Source: CAZTAO01 sp964611645 (GTDB lineage: Bacteria; Armatimonadota; UBA5829). From it: DNA of 47,437 nucleotides. Each line of letters opens with the position of its first letter. Position 1 is the stretch's first letter. The stretch is from the NCBI GenBank assembly GCA_964611645.1, contig CAZTAO010000037.1, positions 1 to 47,437 on the forward strand. Reading direction: 5' to 3'. Position numbers and translations under genes: made by a program. The notes under the pieces were generated by a model, which saw only the letters and a list, made by a program, of their open reading frames with translations, searched no databases and was not told the origin of the DNA. Positions 40,405 to 47,437 of the stretch are shown here, one piece after another.

Positions 40405-40442
40405 CAATATCCGGAAAGAAACTTCCAAGGACAAAACGCTAC

Positions 40443-43091
40443 ATGCTAAGCAGTGAACTACGAACCAAATACCTGAAGTTCTTTGAGAGCAAAGGCCATC
40501 TCATTCATGCCAGCGATTCGCTGGTGCCGGATGATAAGACCCTGCTGTTCACATCCGCCGGGATGGTGCAGTTCAAGCCCTACTACGTGGGCGAGAGGGT
40601 GCCGCCTTGCACTCGGATCGTCACGTCTCAGAAGTGTTTACGGACTGATGACATCGATGAAGTCGGCGATGCCGTTCACCACACATTCTTCGAGATGCTC
40701 GGCAACTTCAGCTTTGGCGACTACTTCAAGCGCGAGGCTATTGTCTGGGCATGGGAGTTCTTGACGGACGTTTTGAAGCTCAGCCCGGAACACCTCTGGG
40801 TCAGCGTGTATCTGGACGACGACGAGGCCGCGGACGTTTGGCTGAAGGAAACCGGGATCGGCCCCAACCGCCTGGTCCGGCTTGGCGAGGACAAGAACTA
40901 CTGGCCTGCCAACGCCCCCAGCAAAGGCCCCAACGGGGTCTGCGGGCCGTGCAGCGAGATATTCCTGGACATGACGCCGGAGTTGGGCGAGCCTGAGGAT
41001 GCGAAGTGGTCCATAGCCTATGACGGCAACCGGTTCGTTGAGATCTGGAACCTGGTTTTCACGCAGTATGACCGCCAGGAAGACGGCACCCTGAAGCCTC
41101 TTCCCGCGAAGAACATAGATACCGGCATGGGCCTGGAGCGCACGATCGCGATCTTGCAGGGCGTCTCCAACGACTACGAGACCGACCTCTTCCTGCCCAT
41201 AGTTCAGGCTATCGAAGAACTGAGCGGGCATAAGTGTGGGTCCGGGGAGCACGTGGACACAGCGGTGAGAGTGGCCGCAGACCACATACGCTCCGCAGTT
41301 TTCGCAATAGCGGACGGGGTCATGCCCTCCAACATGGGTCGCGGATATGTGCTTCGCAGGTTGATCCGAAATGCAGTTGTAAAGGCGAAGAAGATCGGGG
41401 TGGAGAAGTCGTTCCTGGCCGGGCTGGTGCCGGTGGTCGTGAAGCTGATGGCTGAGCCTTACCCCGAGCTGGTGGCGCGCCAGGCGTTTGTTGAGCGGGT
41501 GGTCGCGAGCGAGGAAGAGAAGTTCCGACGGACTCTGGAGAGCGGACTGCAGAGGCTCGAGGAAATGGTTGCCGCCGCAGAGAAGCTGCCGGAGAAGGTG
41601 CTGGGTGGGCAGGCGGTTTTCAACCTCTACGATACCTACGGTTTCCCGCCGGAGCTCACCAGGGACATCGCCGCCGAGAAGGGCGTGAGCATCGATACCG
41701 GCGGGTTTGACGCCGCGATGGATGAGCAGAGAAAGCGCGCCAAAGACGCCAGCGATTTCGGCAGCGTTATGACCGCCGGGGGTGGGGGCCTGGTTCTTGA
41801 ACTCGAGAAGACCCTTGCGCCGACCGCGTTCGTTGGCTACGAGGCAACCCGCGCGGATGCTGAAGTGCTCGGCATCATCCGTGACGGCGAACTGGTTTCG
41901 ACTGCCGGCGAGGGAGACAAGGTGGAACTTATCCTCGACCGAACTCCGTTCTACGCCGAGTCCGGTGGGCAGGCCGGCGATGCGGGCCTGATACTTAGCA
42001 CGAATGTCCGCGCGGCGGTGAGCGATACAGTTAAGGTTGCGAAGTTCTTCCTGCACAAAGCTGAACTTTTGGAGGGGACGGTTTCGGTCGGAGACGGAGT
42101 CGATGCTGAGATCGACCTTGCCCGCCGGATGGCCATAGCCCGCAACCACAGCGCCACCCACCTGCTTCATTCAGCGCTGCGAAGGGTGTTGGGCGATCAC
42201 GCGCTGCAGTCCGGTTCGGTCGTGGATGCAAACAGGCTCAGGTTCGACTTCTCGCACTTCCAGGGGGTGACCCACGAGGAACTGCGGCGGATCGAGAACA
42301 TGGTCAACGAAATGGTCCTGGCGGACCTGGCTTCCAACACCATCGAGACCGACAACACCGAGGCTCGCAAGCTCGGGGCGACTGCCCTGTTTGGCGAAAA
42401 GTACGGCGACAAGGTGCGCGTGGTCACGATGGGCGATTTCTCCGTGGAGCTTTGCGGTGGAACGCACCTTTGCCGGACCTCGCAGGTCGGGCTGTTCAAG
42501 ATAGTCTACGAAGGCAGCATCGGCGCGGGTCTGCGGCGCATTGAGGCAGTCACCGGCGAGGCCGCGCTTCATTACCTGCAAAGCCTCGAAGACAGCGCCA
42601 AGCGGGCGGCTGCCGCGCTGAGTGTTTCCCCAGATGACATCGAGCCTGCAATCGAGCGTCTTCAGAACGAGTTGAAAGAAGCCCGGCGCGAGGCTGAGCA
42701 GCTTAGGGCCAAGGGCGCGGCGGACCAGGCCGGGGAGTTGGCGGAGGCCGGGGAGTCGGCGGGCGGCGTGAAGTATGTTGTAGCTCGCGTGGACGCGGAC
42801 GTTGAGACCCTGCAGATGCTCGCCGACAGCGTCGTTGACAAGCTGGGGTCGGGCATAGTGATACTGGCCGGGGCGAGTGGCGAGAAAGTCACATTTATCG
42901 GCAAGCTGACCAAGGACCTCCTCGGCAAAGGCTTCCACGTCGGCAACATCCTCCGGGAGGCTGCCAAGATCGCAGGTGGAGGAGGCGGCGGCAGGCCGGA
43001 CTTCGCCCAAGCCGGCGGCAAAGACGCAGCCAAGATTCCCGAGGCGCTGGCCAAGACGATAGAGATGATCAAATCCACGGCTGGAGCATAA
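40443..43091 (+). CDS. alaS: Alanyl-tRNA synthetase
   Basis: 882 residues, normal for AlaRS. Class II catalytic core: LRTKYLKFFESKGHLIHASD, LFTSAGMVQFKPYYVGE, HHTFFEMLGNFSFGDYFK, GLERTIAILQGVSNDY. Editing-domain zinc ligands are HSATHLLH near residue 570 and CGGTHL near 670. The C-terminal DHHA1 region has the Gly-rich end GGGGGGRPDFAQAGG. The stop overlaps the next start (TAATG). Together with the ruvX and mltG genes downstream, the order follows the alaS-ruvX-mltG arrangement known from Firmicutes. Confidence 0.97.
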   Translation: MLSSELRTKYLKFFESKGHLIHASDSLVPDDKTLLFTSAGMVQFKPYYVGERVPPCTRIVTSQKCLRTDDIDEVGDAVHHTFFEMLGNFSFGDYFKREAIVWAWEFLTDVLKLSPEHLWVSVYLDDDEAADVWLKETGIGPNRLVRLGEDKNYWPANAPSKGPNGVCGPCSEIFLDMTPELGEPEDAKWSIAYDGNRFVEIWNLVFTQYDRQEDGTLKPLPAKNIDTGMGLERTIAILQGVSNDYETDLFLPIVQAIEELSGHKCGSGEHVDTAVRVAADHIRSAVFAIADGVMPSNMGRGYVLRRLIRNAVVKAKKIGVEKSFLAGLVPVVVKLMAEPYPELVARQAFVERVVASEEEKFRRTLESGLQRLEEMVAAAEKLPEKVLGGQAVFNLYDTYGFPPELTRDIAAEKGVSIDTGGFDAAMDEQRKRAKDASDFGSVMTAGGGGLVLELEKTLAPTAFVGYEATRADAEVLGIIRDGELVSTAGEGDKVELILDRTPFYAESGGQAGDAGLILSTNVRAAVSDTVKVAKFFLHKAELLEGTVSVGDGVDAEIDLARRMAIARNHSATHLLHSALRRVLGDHALQSGSVVDANRLRFDFSHFQGVTHEELRRIENMVNEMVLADLASNTIETDNTEARKLGATALFGEKYGDKVRVVTMGDFSVELCGGTHLCRTSQVGLFKIVYEGSIGAGLRRIEAVTGEAALHYLQSLEDSAKRAAAALSVSPDDIEPAIERLQNELKEARREAEQLRAKGAADQAGELAEAGESAGGVKYVVARVDADVETLQMLADSVVDKLGSGIVILAGASGEKVTFIGKLTKDLLGKGFHVGNILREAAKIAGGGGGGRPDFAQAGGKDAAKIPEALAKTIEMIKSTAGA

Positions 43092-45055
43092 TGACAACTC
43101 GGCGGTGGTGGGTTCTCGCGCTGGTTGCCGCGGCATTAATCCTGCTGCAAGCCTCGCTCCTCGCTGACTCACCACAGCCACGCAAACTGGTCGTCATCGT
43201 TGCCAATCGTGCGTCGCTGCTGCTGCCGCGCGCACATCCTGACATGGATAGCCCCGAGGTTGCGGTCGGCCTCATCTCTGCGAACGATCCCGCAATGATG
43301 AGGCGCATCCAATCAGGAGACACTTTGGGTTTCGACCTTTCCGGCTCGATCATCATCCACGTTCCTCACGCCGTCATCCCAAAAGAACGACTGTCCAACG
43401 ACACCGACTACAGGCTATATAAAGAGGAAGCGAAGAAACGCAGTGCGCCGGTGGTTCGGCAGATCGCTTCCGCTCTGCAAAAAGCAGACGTTGTGGTGGT
43501 GGACGTGCCGTGGCTGGATGATTTTGACGCTGCGCGAGCGGAGAGAAACCGGCTGCGGAGGCAAGGCAGACACGATTTTCCCTTTTCTGTCTATGAGGAG
43601 CGAGAGATCGCGCCCGAAGCTTTGGGATGCGTGCGAGCAGGCTTGAGGCAGATGCATCCACAGGTTCCGGTTGTGGTCACTTTGTCCTACTTGCCGGAGC
43701 GCGAAGGTGGAAAGAGGCTCACTCCGATAATCATCACCGGCCTTGGCGAAGGCGTCCTCACCTCCTGGAGCACACGCACTGAGGGCCTCATAGCCGCGTC
43801 AGACCTGCAGCCTACGCTGCTCAGTATCCTCGGCAAGGGGCGGGAAACGGCCAGTTCGGGTCGACCGGCCTACATCGTTCCCGCAGCCGATAAGTGGAAG
43901 ACTGTCTCCAATCTGTATTTCAGGACTCGAGCAACTCGCGCACTGCTGATCCCTGTGCTGCTTGCCCTTGCGGCAATTGCCGCGCCGGGGGTCACGATTG
44001 TGGTCATCCTCCTTGGGTACAAGATCGTGCCGCCGATGTGGGTGCGGGTGTCACTGATTCTTGTGATGCTGTTCGCGGCAGTGGCCCTGCTCTCGATGCT
44101 GGTGTTCCAGCCTGGTACTCCGGAGATGGACAACACATCGGGCGTCATTCTCCGCTTGTTACTCCAGACCGCTCTGGCGGCTGGTCTGCTTTTGGTTCTT
44201 ACAGCCTATCGACACGGGCAGCCGCGCCGCGCCGGGATGCTGCCCATAGTGGTCGCATACGCCCTCACCGCTCTGGTGATTCTTATTGATGCTCTCGCCG
44301 GGGCAAACCTCTGCAAGTTCACGATCCTCAGCTATCAGATGTCGGGCCACCGGTTCTATGGGGTCGGCAATGAGTATGCCTCTGTATTCATTGTGATGGC
44401 GGGGATTGCTCTATCGGTAGCGGCCTCGTGGAACCGTGAGCGGGTTGGGCGCATTACAGTGGTTCTGGTCGGGCTGCTGGGGTTGGTATTCTCGGTGGTT
44501 CTGGGAATGGGCTGGTTTGGGGCAAACTTCGGTGCATGTCTGGCTTGCGCTGCCACCTTCTTCCTGATTACTGTGTCCCTGGCGCGCGGGAGATTTGGGC
44601 CGTGGCACGTAGTTCTTGCGTTTGTTGTCGGCGCAGCGCTCTCCGGCGGGTTGGCTTTGCTGGATGCGGCGGTGTCCGGCAGCCATGCTTCCCACGCCGC
44701 GCGGGCGGTTGCCGGGGGCGGGGGTTCGGCCTTGCAGCACCTGTCGCAGATCGCTATGAGAAAAGCCCTGATGGGGCTGAGAATACTGTTCTCACACTAC
44801 GCCGTACTCGGCGTGCTGCCGTTCGTGCCTTTCCTGTGGCTGTGGATGAAGAAGATACAACCCCTGGTGCGGGAGTTCCTGTCCGACAAGCCCATACTCT
44901 CATCCTGCCTCAAAGCCATAGTCGCCGGAAGCGTGATAGCCTTCCTGACAAACGACTCCGGCATAGTGATGGTAGCATTTATGATAGGTATGACGATGCT
45001 GTTTTTGCTATACTGTCTGTGGGAACGGGTGGTACCAGTGCCCGCCGATGGTTGA
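43091..45055 (+). CDS. Large membrane protein between alaS and ruvX, possibly alkaline-phosphatase-fold
   Basis: 654 residues: an N-terminal signal helix (WWVLALVAAALILLQASLLA), an extracytoplasmic domain to about residue 280, then about ten membrane helices. The soluble domain has VVVDVPWLDDF, then TPIIITGLGEGVLTSWSTRT, then GLIAASDLQPTLLSILG, an ending like that of alkaline-phosphatase-superfamily enzymes (DIAPTLL). The metal ligands of that superfamily are not all visible. The membrane part includes GHRFYGVGNEYASVFIVMAG, a conserved-looking motif. Coupled to alaS by TAATG. I cannot name the family. Confidence 0.8.
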   Translation: MTTRRWWVLALVAAALILLQASLLADSPQPRKLVVIVANRASLLLPRAHPDMDSPEVAVGLISANDPAMMRRIQSGDTLGFDLSGSIIIHVPHAVIPKERLSNDTDYRLYKEEAKKRSAPVVRQIASALQKADVVVVDVPWLDDFDAARAERNRLRRQGRHDFPFSVYEEREIAPEALGCVRAGLRQMHPQVPVVVTLSYLPEREGGKRLTPIIITGLGEGVLTSWSTRTEGLIAASDLQPTLLSILGKGRETASSGRPAYIVPAADKWKTVSNLYFRTRATRALLIPVLLALAAIAAPGVTIVVILLGYKIVPPMWVRVSLILVMLFAAVALLSMLVFQPGTPEMDNTSGVILRLLLQTALAAGLLLVLTAYRHGQPRRAGMLPIVVAYALTALVILIDALAGANLCKFTILSYQMSGHRFYGVGNEYASVFIVMAGIALSVAASWNRERVGRITVVLVGLLGLVFSVVLGMGWFGANFGACLACAATFFLITVSLARGRFGPWHVVLAFVVGAALSGGLALLDAAVSGSHASHAARAVAGGGGSALQHLSQIAMRKALMGLRILFSHYAVLGVLPFVPFLWLWMKKIQPLVREFLSDKPILSSCLKAIVAGSVIAFLTNDSGIVMVAFMIGMTMLFLLYCLWERVVPVPADG

Positions 45056-45071
45056 CGCACACACAAACCCA

Positions 45072-45139
45072 CCCCAGCCCTCCCTTATCAGGGAGGGAGT
45101 AGACGACGTATCCTTCCCCCTGATAAGGGGGCGAGGGGG
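45072..45139 (+). terminator. Palindromic C/G-rich region between the membrane protein gene and ruvX
   Basis: CCCTCCC-TTATCA-GGGAGGG (45078-45097) is a perfect hairpin. Alternatively the larger CCCTTATCAGGG pairs with CCCTGATAAGGG across the region. It belongs to the same general repeat type as 8825-8844. It could terminate or attenuate transcription, but ruvX follows closely. Confidence 0.5.
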
Positions 45140-45144
45140 TTTGA

Positions 45145-45591
45145 GTGGCCAGAATCGTAGCCTTGGATGTTGGAGATGCTACTGTCGGCGTGGCGGCTAC
45201 TGATGAGATGCAGGTGATCGTCAGCCCGGTAAAGACTATTCGCCGCACCGCCAGCATCAAGGCCGACCTCCGTGTCGTCGAGGCTCTGCTGGGTGAGCTG
45301 GAAGCGGAGATGGTGGTGGTTGGCGACCCTGTGGGCGGCGATGGCGAAGTTACCATCCAGACCGAGAAGACCCGGGAGTTCCGCGACCGGCTGGCACGTC
45401 GCTTGAGTATTCCGGTAGTTTCCTGGGATGAGCGTTACACCACTTGCGAAGCCGAGGATTTCCTCGTGGGCTTGGACGTCTCGAGGCGATCCCGGAAGCG
45501 GGTGATCGATTCGATGGCTGCGGTTATGATCCTGCGCGGGTATATGGAAAACAGAGAGCGCGGTTCGACGGTAGATAAGGAAAGTCAGTAA
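45145..45591 (+). CDS. ruvX: Putative pre-16S rRNA nuclease (YqgF/RuvX)
   Basis: 148 residues, RNase H-like fold. The motifs are complete: IVALDVGDATVGVAATD (catalytic Asp8), EMVVVGDPVGGDG, SWDERYTTCEAEDFL and RVIDSMAAVMILRGYM. It trims the ends of pre-16S rRNA and is near universal in bacteria. Start is GTG 45145, just after a G-rich stretch. The stop overlaps the mltG start by one base (TAATG), so the two are co-translated. Confidence 0.93.
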   Translation: MARIVALDVGDATVGVAATDEMQVIVSPVKTIRRTASIKADLRVVEALLGELEAEMVVVGDPVGGDGEVTIQTEKTREFRDRLARRLSIPVVSWDERYTTCEAEDFLVGLDVSRRSRKRVIDSMAAVMILRGYMENRERGSTVDKESQ

Positions 45592-46637
45592 TGCGGTTTT
45601 TGCGGGCTACAAGTTTGTATCTTGTCATCTTGGCGGCGGCGCTTTTGGCCACCGCCGTTGTGCTTTACGTGGGTGGGCGGCCTGTCTCCGGCGACAGGAC
45701 CGTGACTCGCGTGACCATACGGGACGGGTCGTCGGCGAGCAAGATCGCGGATATATTGGTGGAACAGGGAATGGTTCGCAGCCGTTTTGTGTTCCTGCTT
45801 ACCTGCCGCGCAACAGGCAGCGCTGATAAGCTCAAACCGGGGGTATATGGCCTCAGCAGATCGATGAGCGCGGCGGACGTGGTCCGGAAGCTGGTCAGCG
45901 GGGATGCGCTCGAGTCTTCAGTCACCATACCCGAGGGCTACACCATCCGTCAGATTGGGGACAAGCTGGAGGAAGAGCAACTCATCGGCAGTGACAGCTT
46001 CACGCAGGTCGCGCTGACTATGGGCTACCAATTCCCCCGATACTCATTCATATACGGCCACAGCCTTGAGGGGTATCTCTTCCCGGACACCTACACGCTG
46101 GCAAAGGGTGGCGACGCCAACGACATCATCGAGAAGATGCTCGCCGCGTTCGAAGATAAGGTAATGGGTCCGAACAGGTTCCTCATTCAGGATGTGGCCC
46201 AGAAGAAGCTCGGGGTCCCGAGGGAATCGTTGTCGGTGGCTGTGCACAAAATACTCACGCTGGCCTCGCTAGTCGAGCGGGAAGCCCGAGTGCCCGAAGA
46301 CCGGCCAAGGATCGCGGCAGTCCTCTGGAACCGGCTTGCCATCAATATGCGCCTGGAAGTATGCGCGACTGTCTCCTACAAACCAGGTGAGAGCCGCGAG
46401 AATAAGAAGAAGATCAGCATAGCGGACACCAGGGTGGAGTCACCTTACAACTGCTACCTGCACGCGGGCCTGCCGCCGGGTCCGATCTGCAGCCCCGGGA
46501 CAGCGGCGATTGAGGCTGTGCTGAAGCCGGCGAAGGTCGATTACCTGTACTACGTGGCGCGAAAAGATGGGTCCCACATATTCAGCCGGACCTACAAGGA
46601 ACACCTTCTGGCGAAGAAGACGGCGGAAAGCGAGTAA
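45591..46637 (+). CDS. mltG: Endolytic murein transglycosylase MltG
   Basis: 348 residues: one N-terminal membrane helix (SLYLVILAAALLATAVVLYV), a LysM-like region (VTIRDGSSASKIADILVEQG, KPGVYGLSRSMSAADVVRKL), then the YceG catalytic domain with LEGYLFPDTYTL, catalytic Glu229 in LASLVEREARVPEDRP, and PYNCYLHAGLPPGPICSPG. It cuts nascent glycan strands near the membrane. The usual QSDPTVxY segment before the second half reads EVCATVSY here, a mild deviation. Confidence 0.95.
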   Translation: MRFLRATSLYLVILAAALLATAVVLYVGGRPVSGDRTVTRVTIRDGSSASKIADILVEQGMVRSRFVFLLTCRATGSADKLKPGVYGLSRSMSAADVVRKLVSGDALESSVTIPEGYTIRQIGDKLEEEQLIGSDSFTQVALTMGYQFPRYSFIYGHSLEGYLFPDTYTLAKGGDANDIIEKMLAAFEDKVMGPNRFLIQDVAQKKLGVPRESLSVAVHKILTLASLVEREARVPEDRPRIAAVLWNRLAINMRLEVCATVSYKPGESRENKKKISIADTRVESPYNCYLHAGLPPGPICSPGTAAIEAVLKPAKVDYLYYVARKDGSHIFSRTYKEHLLAKKTAESE

Positions 46638-46649
46638 TAAAAGTTCGGC

Positions 46650-47201
46650 ATGAGTGGCTTTACAGAGAACTTTCGGCCCAAAGAAGTAGTCTATAGTATA
46701 GCGTCAATAGACGTGGCGCGATTGCGTGAGCGTGGTTTTGATACGTTGCTCCTTGACATGGATAATACGCTACTCCCCTGGACAGACAGGGAGACGCCGG
46801 AATTTGCGGCCAAGTGGGTCGCGCGGGCGAAGGCAGACGGAATGAAAGTCTGCATTGTCTCCAATACCCACAAGCCCTCCAGGCTGAAGAAGGTGGCGGG
46901 CGAGTTGGGGGTGGAGTGTGTGGCCAGGGCGTTGAAGCCGAGGTCGCAGGGGTTTGACCTTGCTATGAGCATGATGTCATCCTTGCCTGAGAAGTGCGTG
47001 GTTATAGGAGATCAGCTTCTGACCGATGTTTGGGGTGGCAACCGGGCTGGTATGTATACGATACTGGTCAAGCCGATGCATCCCAGAGAGTTTGTGGGAA
47101 CGAAGCTGAGCAGGGTAGTTGAAATGTTTCTCCTGCGGAGCCTGGGAGTAAAGGTTCCGACTCGGGATGATACGGTAGAGCCGAATGATAATATCGGCTA
47201 A
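46650..47201 (+). CDS. yqeG: YqeG-family HAD-IIIA phosphatase
   Basis: 183 residues. HAD motif I is LLLDMDNTLLPW with nucleophile Asp and general acid Asp, motif II is the Ser of CIVSNTHK, motif III is Lys in ARALKPRSQGF, and motif IV is VIGDQLLTDVWGGN. The start FRPKEVVYSIASIDVARLRE is typical of the family. The substrate is unknown; some homologues are phosphatidylglycerophosphate phosphatases. The end overlaps aroE by 17 bases, an order (yqeG near aroE) known from Bacillus. Confidence 0.92.
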   Translation: MSGFTENFRPKEVVYSIASIDVARLRERGFDTLLLDMDNTLLPWTDRETPEFAAKWVARAKADGMKVCIVSNTHKPSRLKKVAGELGVECVARALKPRSQGFDLAMSMMSSLPEKCVVIGDQLLTDVWGGNRAGMYTILVKPMHPREFVGTKLSRVVEMFLLRSLGVKVPTRDDTVEPNDNIG

Positions 47202-47437
47202 AACCAGGATACTGGGTGTGTTCGGTGATCCGGTGGGGCACAGTCTCTCGCCGGTTATGCAAAATGCAGCCATCGAAGCTCTTGGAATAGACTACATATA
47301 TCTGCCGTTTCATGTTCGGGCAGGCGAACTAAGCGGGGCGATTGCCGGAGTGAGGGCGATGCAGTTTGCGGGAGTGAACTGCACCATACCGCACAAAGAG
47401 GCCGTGATACCCCTGCTGGATGAAGTCTCCGAGACCG
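47185..47437 (+). CDS. aroE: Shikimate dehydrogenase, N-terminal part (cut by window end)
   Basis: Only the first 84 codons are inside the window: MIISAKTRILGVFGDPVGHS, LSPVMQNAAIEALGID, YIYLPFHVRAGEL, and FAGVNCTIPHKEAVIPLLDE. The shikimate-binding SLSP motif and the catalytic Lys of the NCTIPHKE motif are both there. The enzyme reduces 3-dehydroshikimate in aromatic amino acid synthesis. The NADP-binding half lies beyond the window. Confidence 0.93.
   Translation, partial: MIISAKTRILGVFGDPVGHSLSPVMQNAAIEALGIDYIYLPFHVRAGELSGAIAGVRAMQFAGVNCTIPHKEAVIPLLDEVSET

Noticed and set aside
40287..40442. T-box leader before alaS
   Set aside because: The region has a dispersed inverted repeat but no TGGNACCGCG T-box sequence; the leader of rfbD-ileS lacks it as well.
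40638..42170. 510-residue open frame on the minus strand
   Set aside because: It is antisense to alaS, whose catalytic and editing motifs are all intact; the frame is a GC-rich shadow.

Overview
The window looks like chromosomal DNA of a free-living, secretion-rich bacterium, most plausibly Armatimonadota or a neighbouring environmental phylum. This is inference from content: several proteins ending in the H-X9-DG motif, many secreted beta-helix, beta-propeller and TIM-barrel proteins, and a housekeeping block (alaS, ruvX, mltG, yqeG, aroE) ordered much as in Firmicutes. A run of 100 Ns inside a tandem repeat suggests a draft or metagenome assembly.

Region 1 (1-8649, minus strand) is a colinear run of about eleven genes with almost no assignable function: a TIM-barrel protein, five members of an apparently undescribed single-membrane-anchor family with a conserved WW(D/K)P-type motif, two related multi-TM proteins, two secreted beta-propellers and an H-X9-DG-like protein. 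It reads as one operon for the cell envelope that grew by local duplication. Region 2 (9148-15780, minus) holds a B12-binding radical SAM enzyme, a 1199-residue secreted beta-helix/PKD/repeat protein with a possible structured RNA upstream, and an L,D-transpeptidase.

Region 3 (15960-23131, plus) starts with lexA behind a clear sigma70 promoter and a perfect 20-bp palindrome, coupled to a small membrane protein. After a gapped 82-bp tandem repeat come a catalytically degenerate alpha/beta-hydrolase, tatD, and a set encoding two membrane proteins (one DUF4129-like), a DUF4350-like protein and a MoxR ATPase. No DUF58 gene, the usual partner, is present. Region 4 (23240-32244) starts with four short-loop palindromes and holds a tandem array of DUF4190-like/H-X9-DG paralogues (three intact, one frameshifted, with a 210-bp perfectly duplicated tract), a CaCA cation exchanger behind a yybP-ykoY (Mn2+) riboswitch, a secreted TIM-barrel/jelly-roll protein, a RING-like H-X9-DG paralogue, and a RAYT transposase flanked by about 153-bp palindromic elements with a third copy 4 kb away.

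Region 5 (32254-35848, minus) is a coupled trio: phosphate acyltransferase, secreted beta-helix protein, SanA-like protein. Region 6 (36094-47437, plus) has a small secreted protein and then the housekeeping run rfbD-ileS-alaS-membrane protein-ruvX-mltG-yqeG-aroE, with stop/start overlaps at five of the seven junctions; the last gene runs off the end. No rRNA, tRNA or CRISPR array was recognised.
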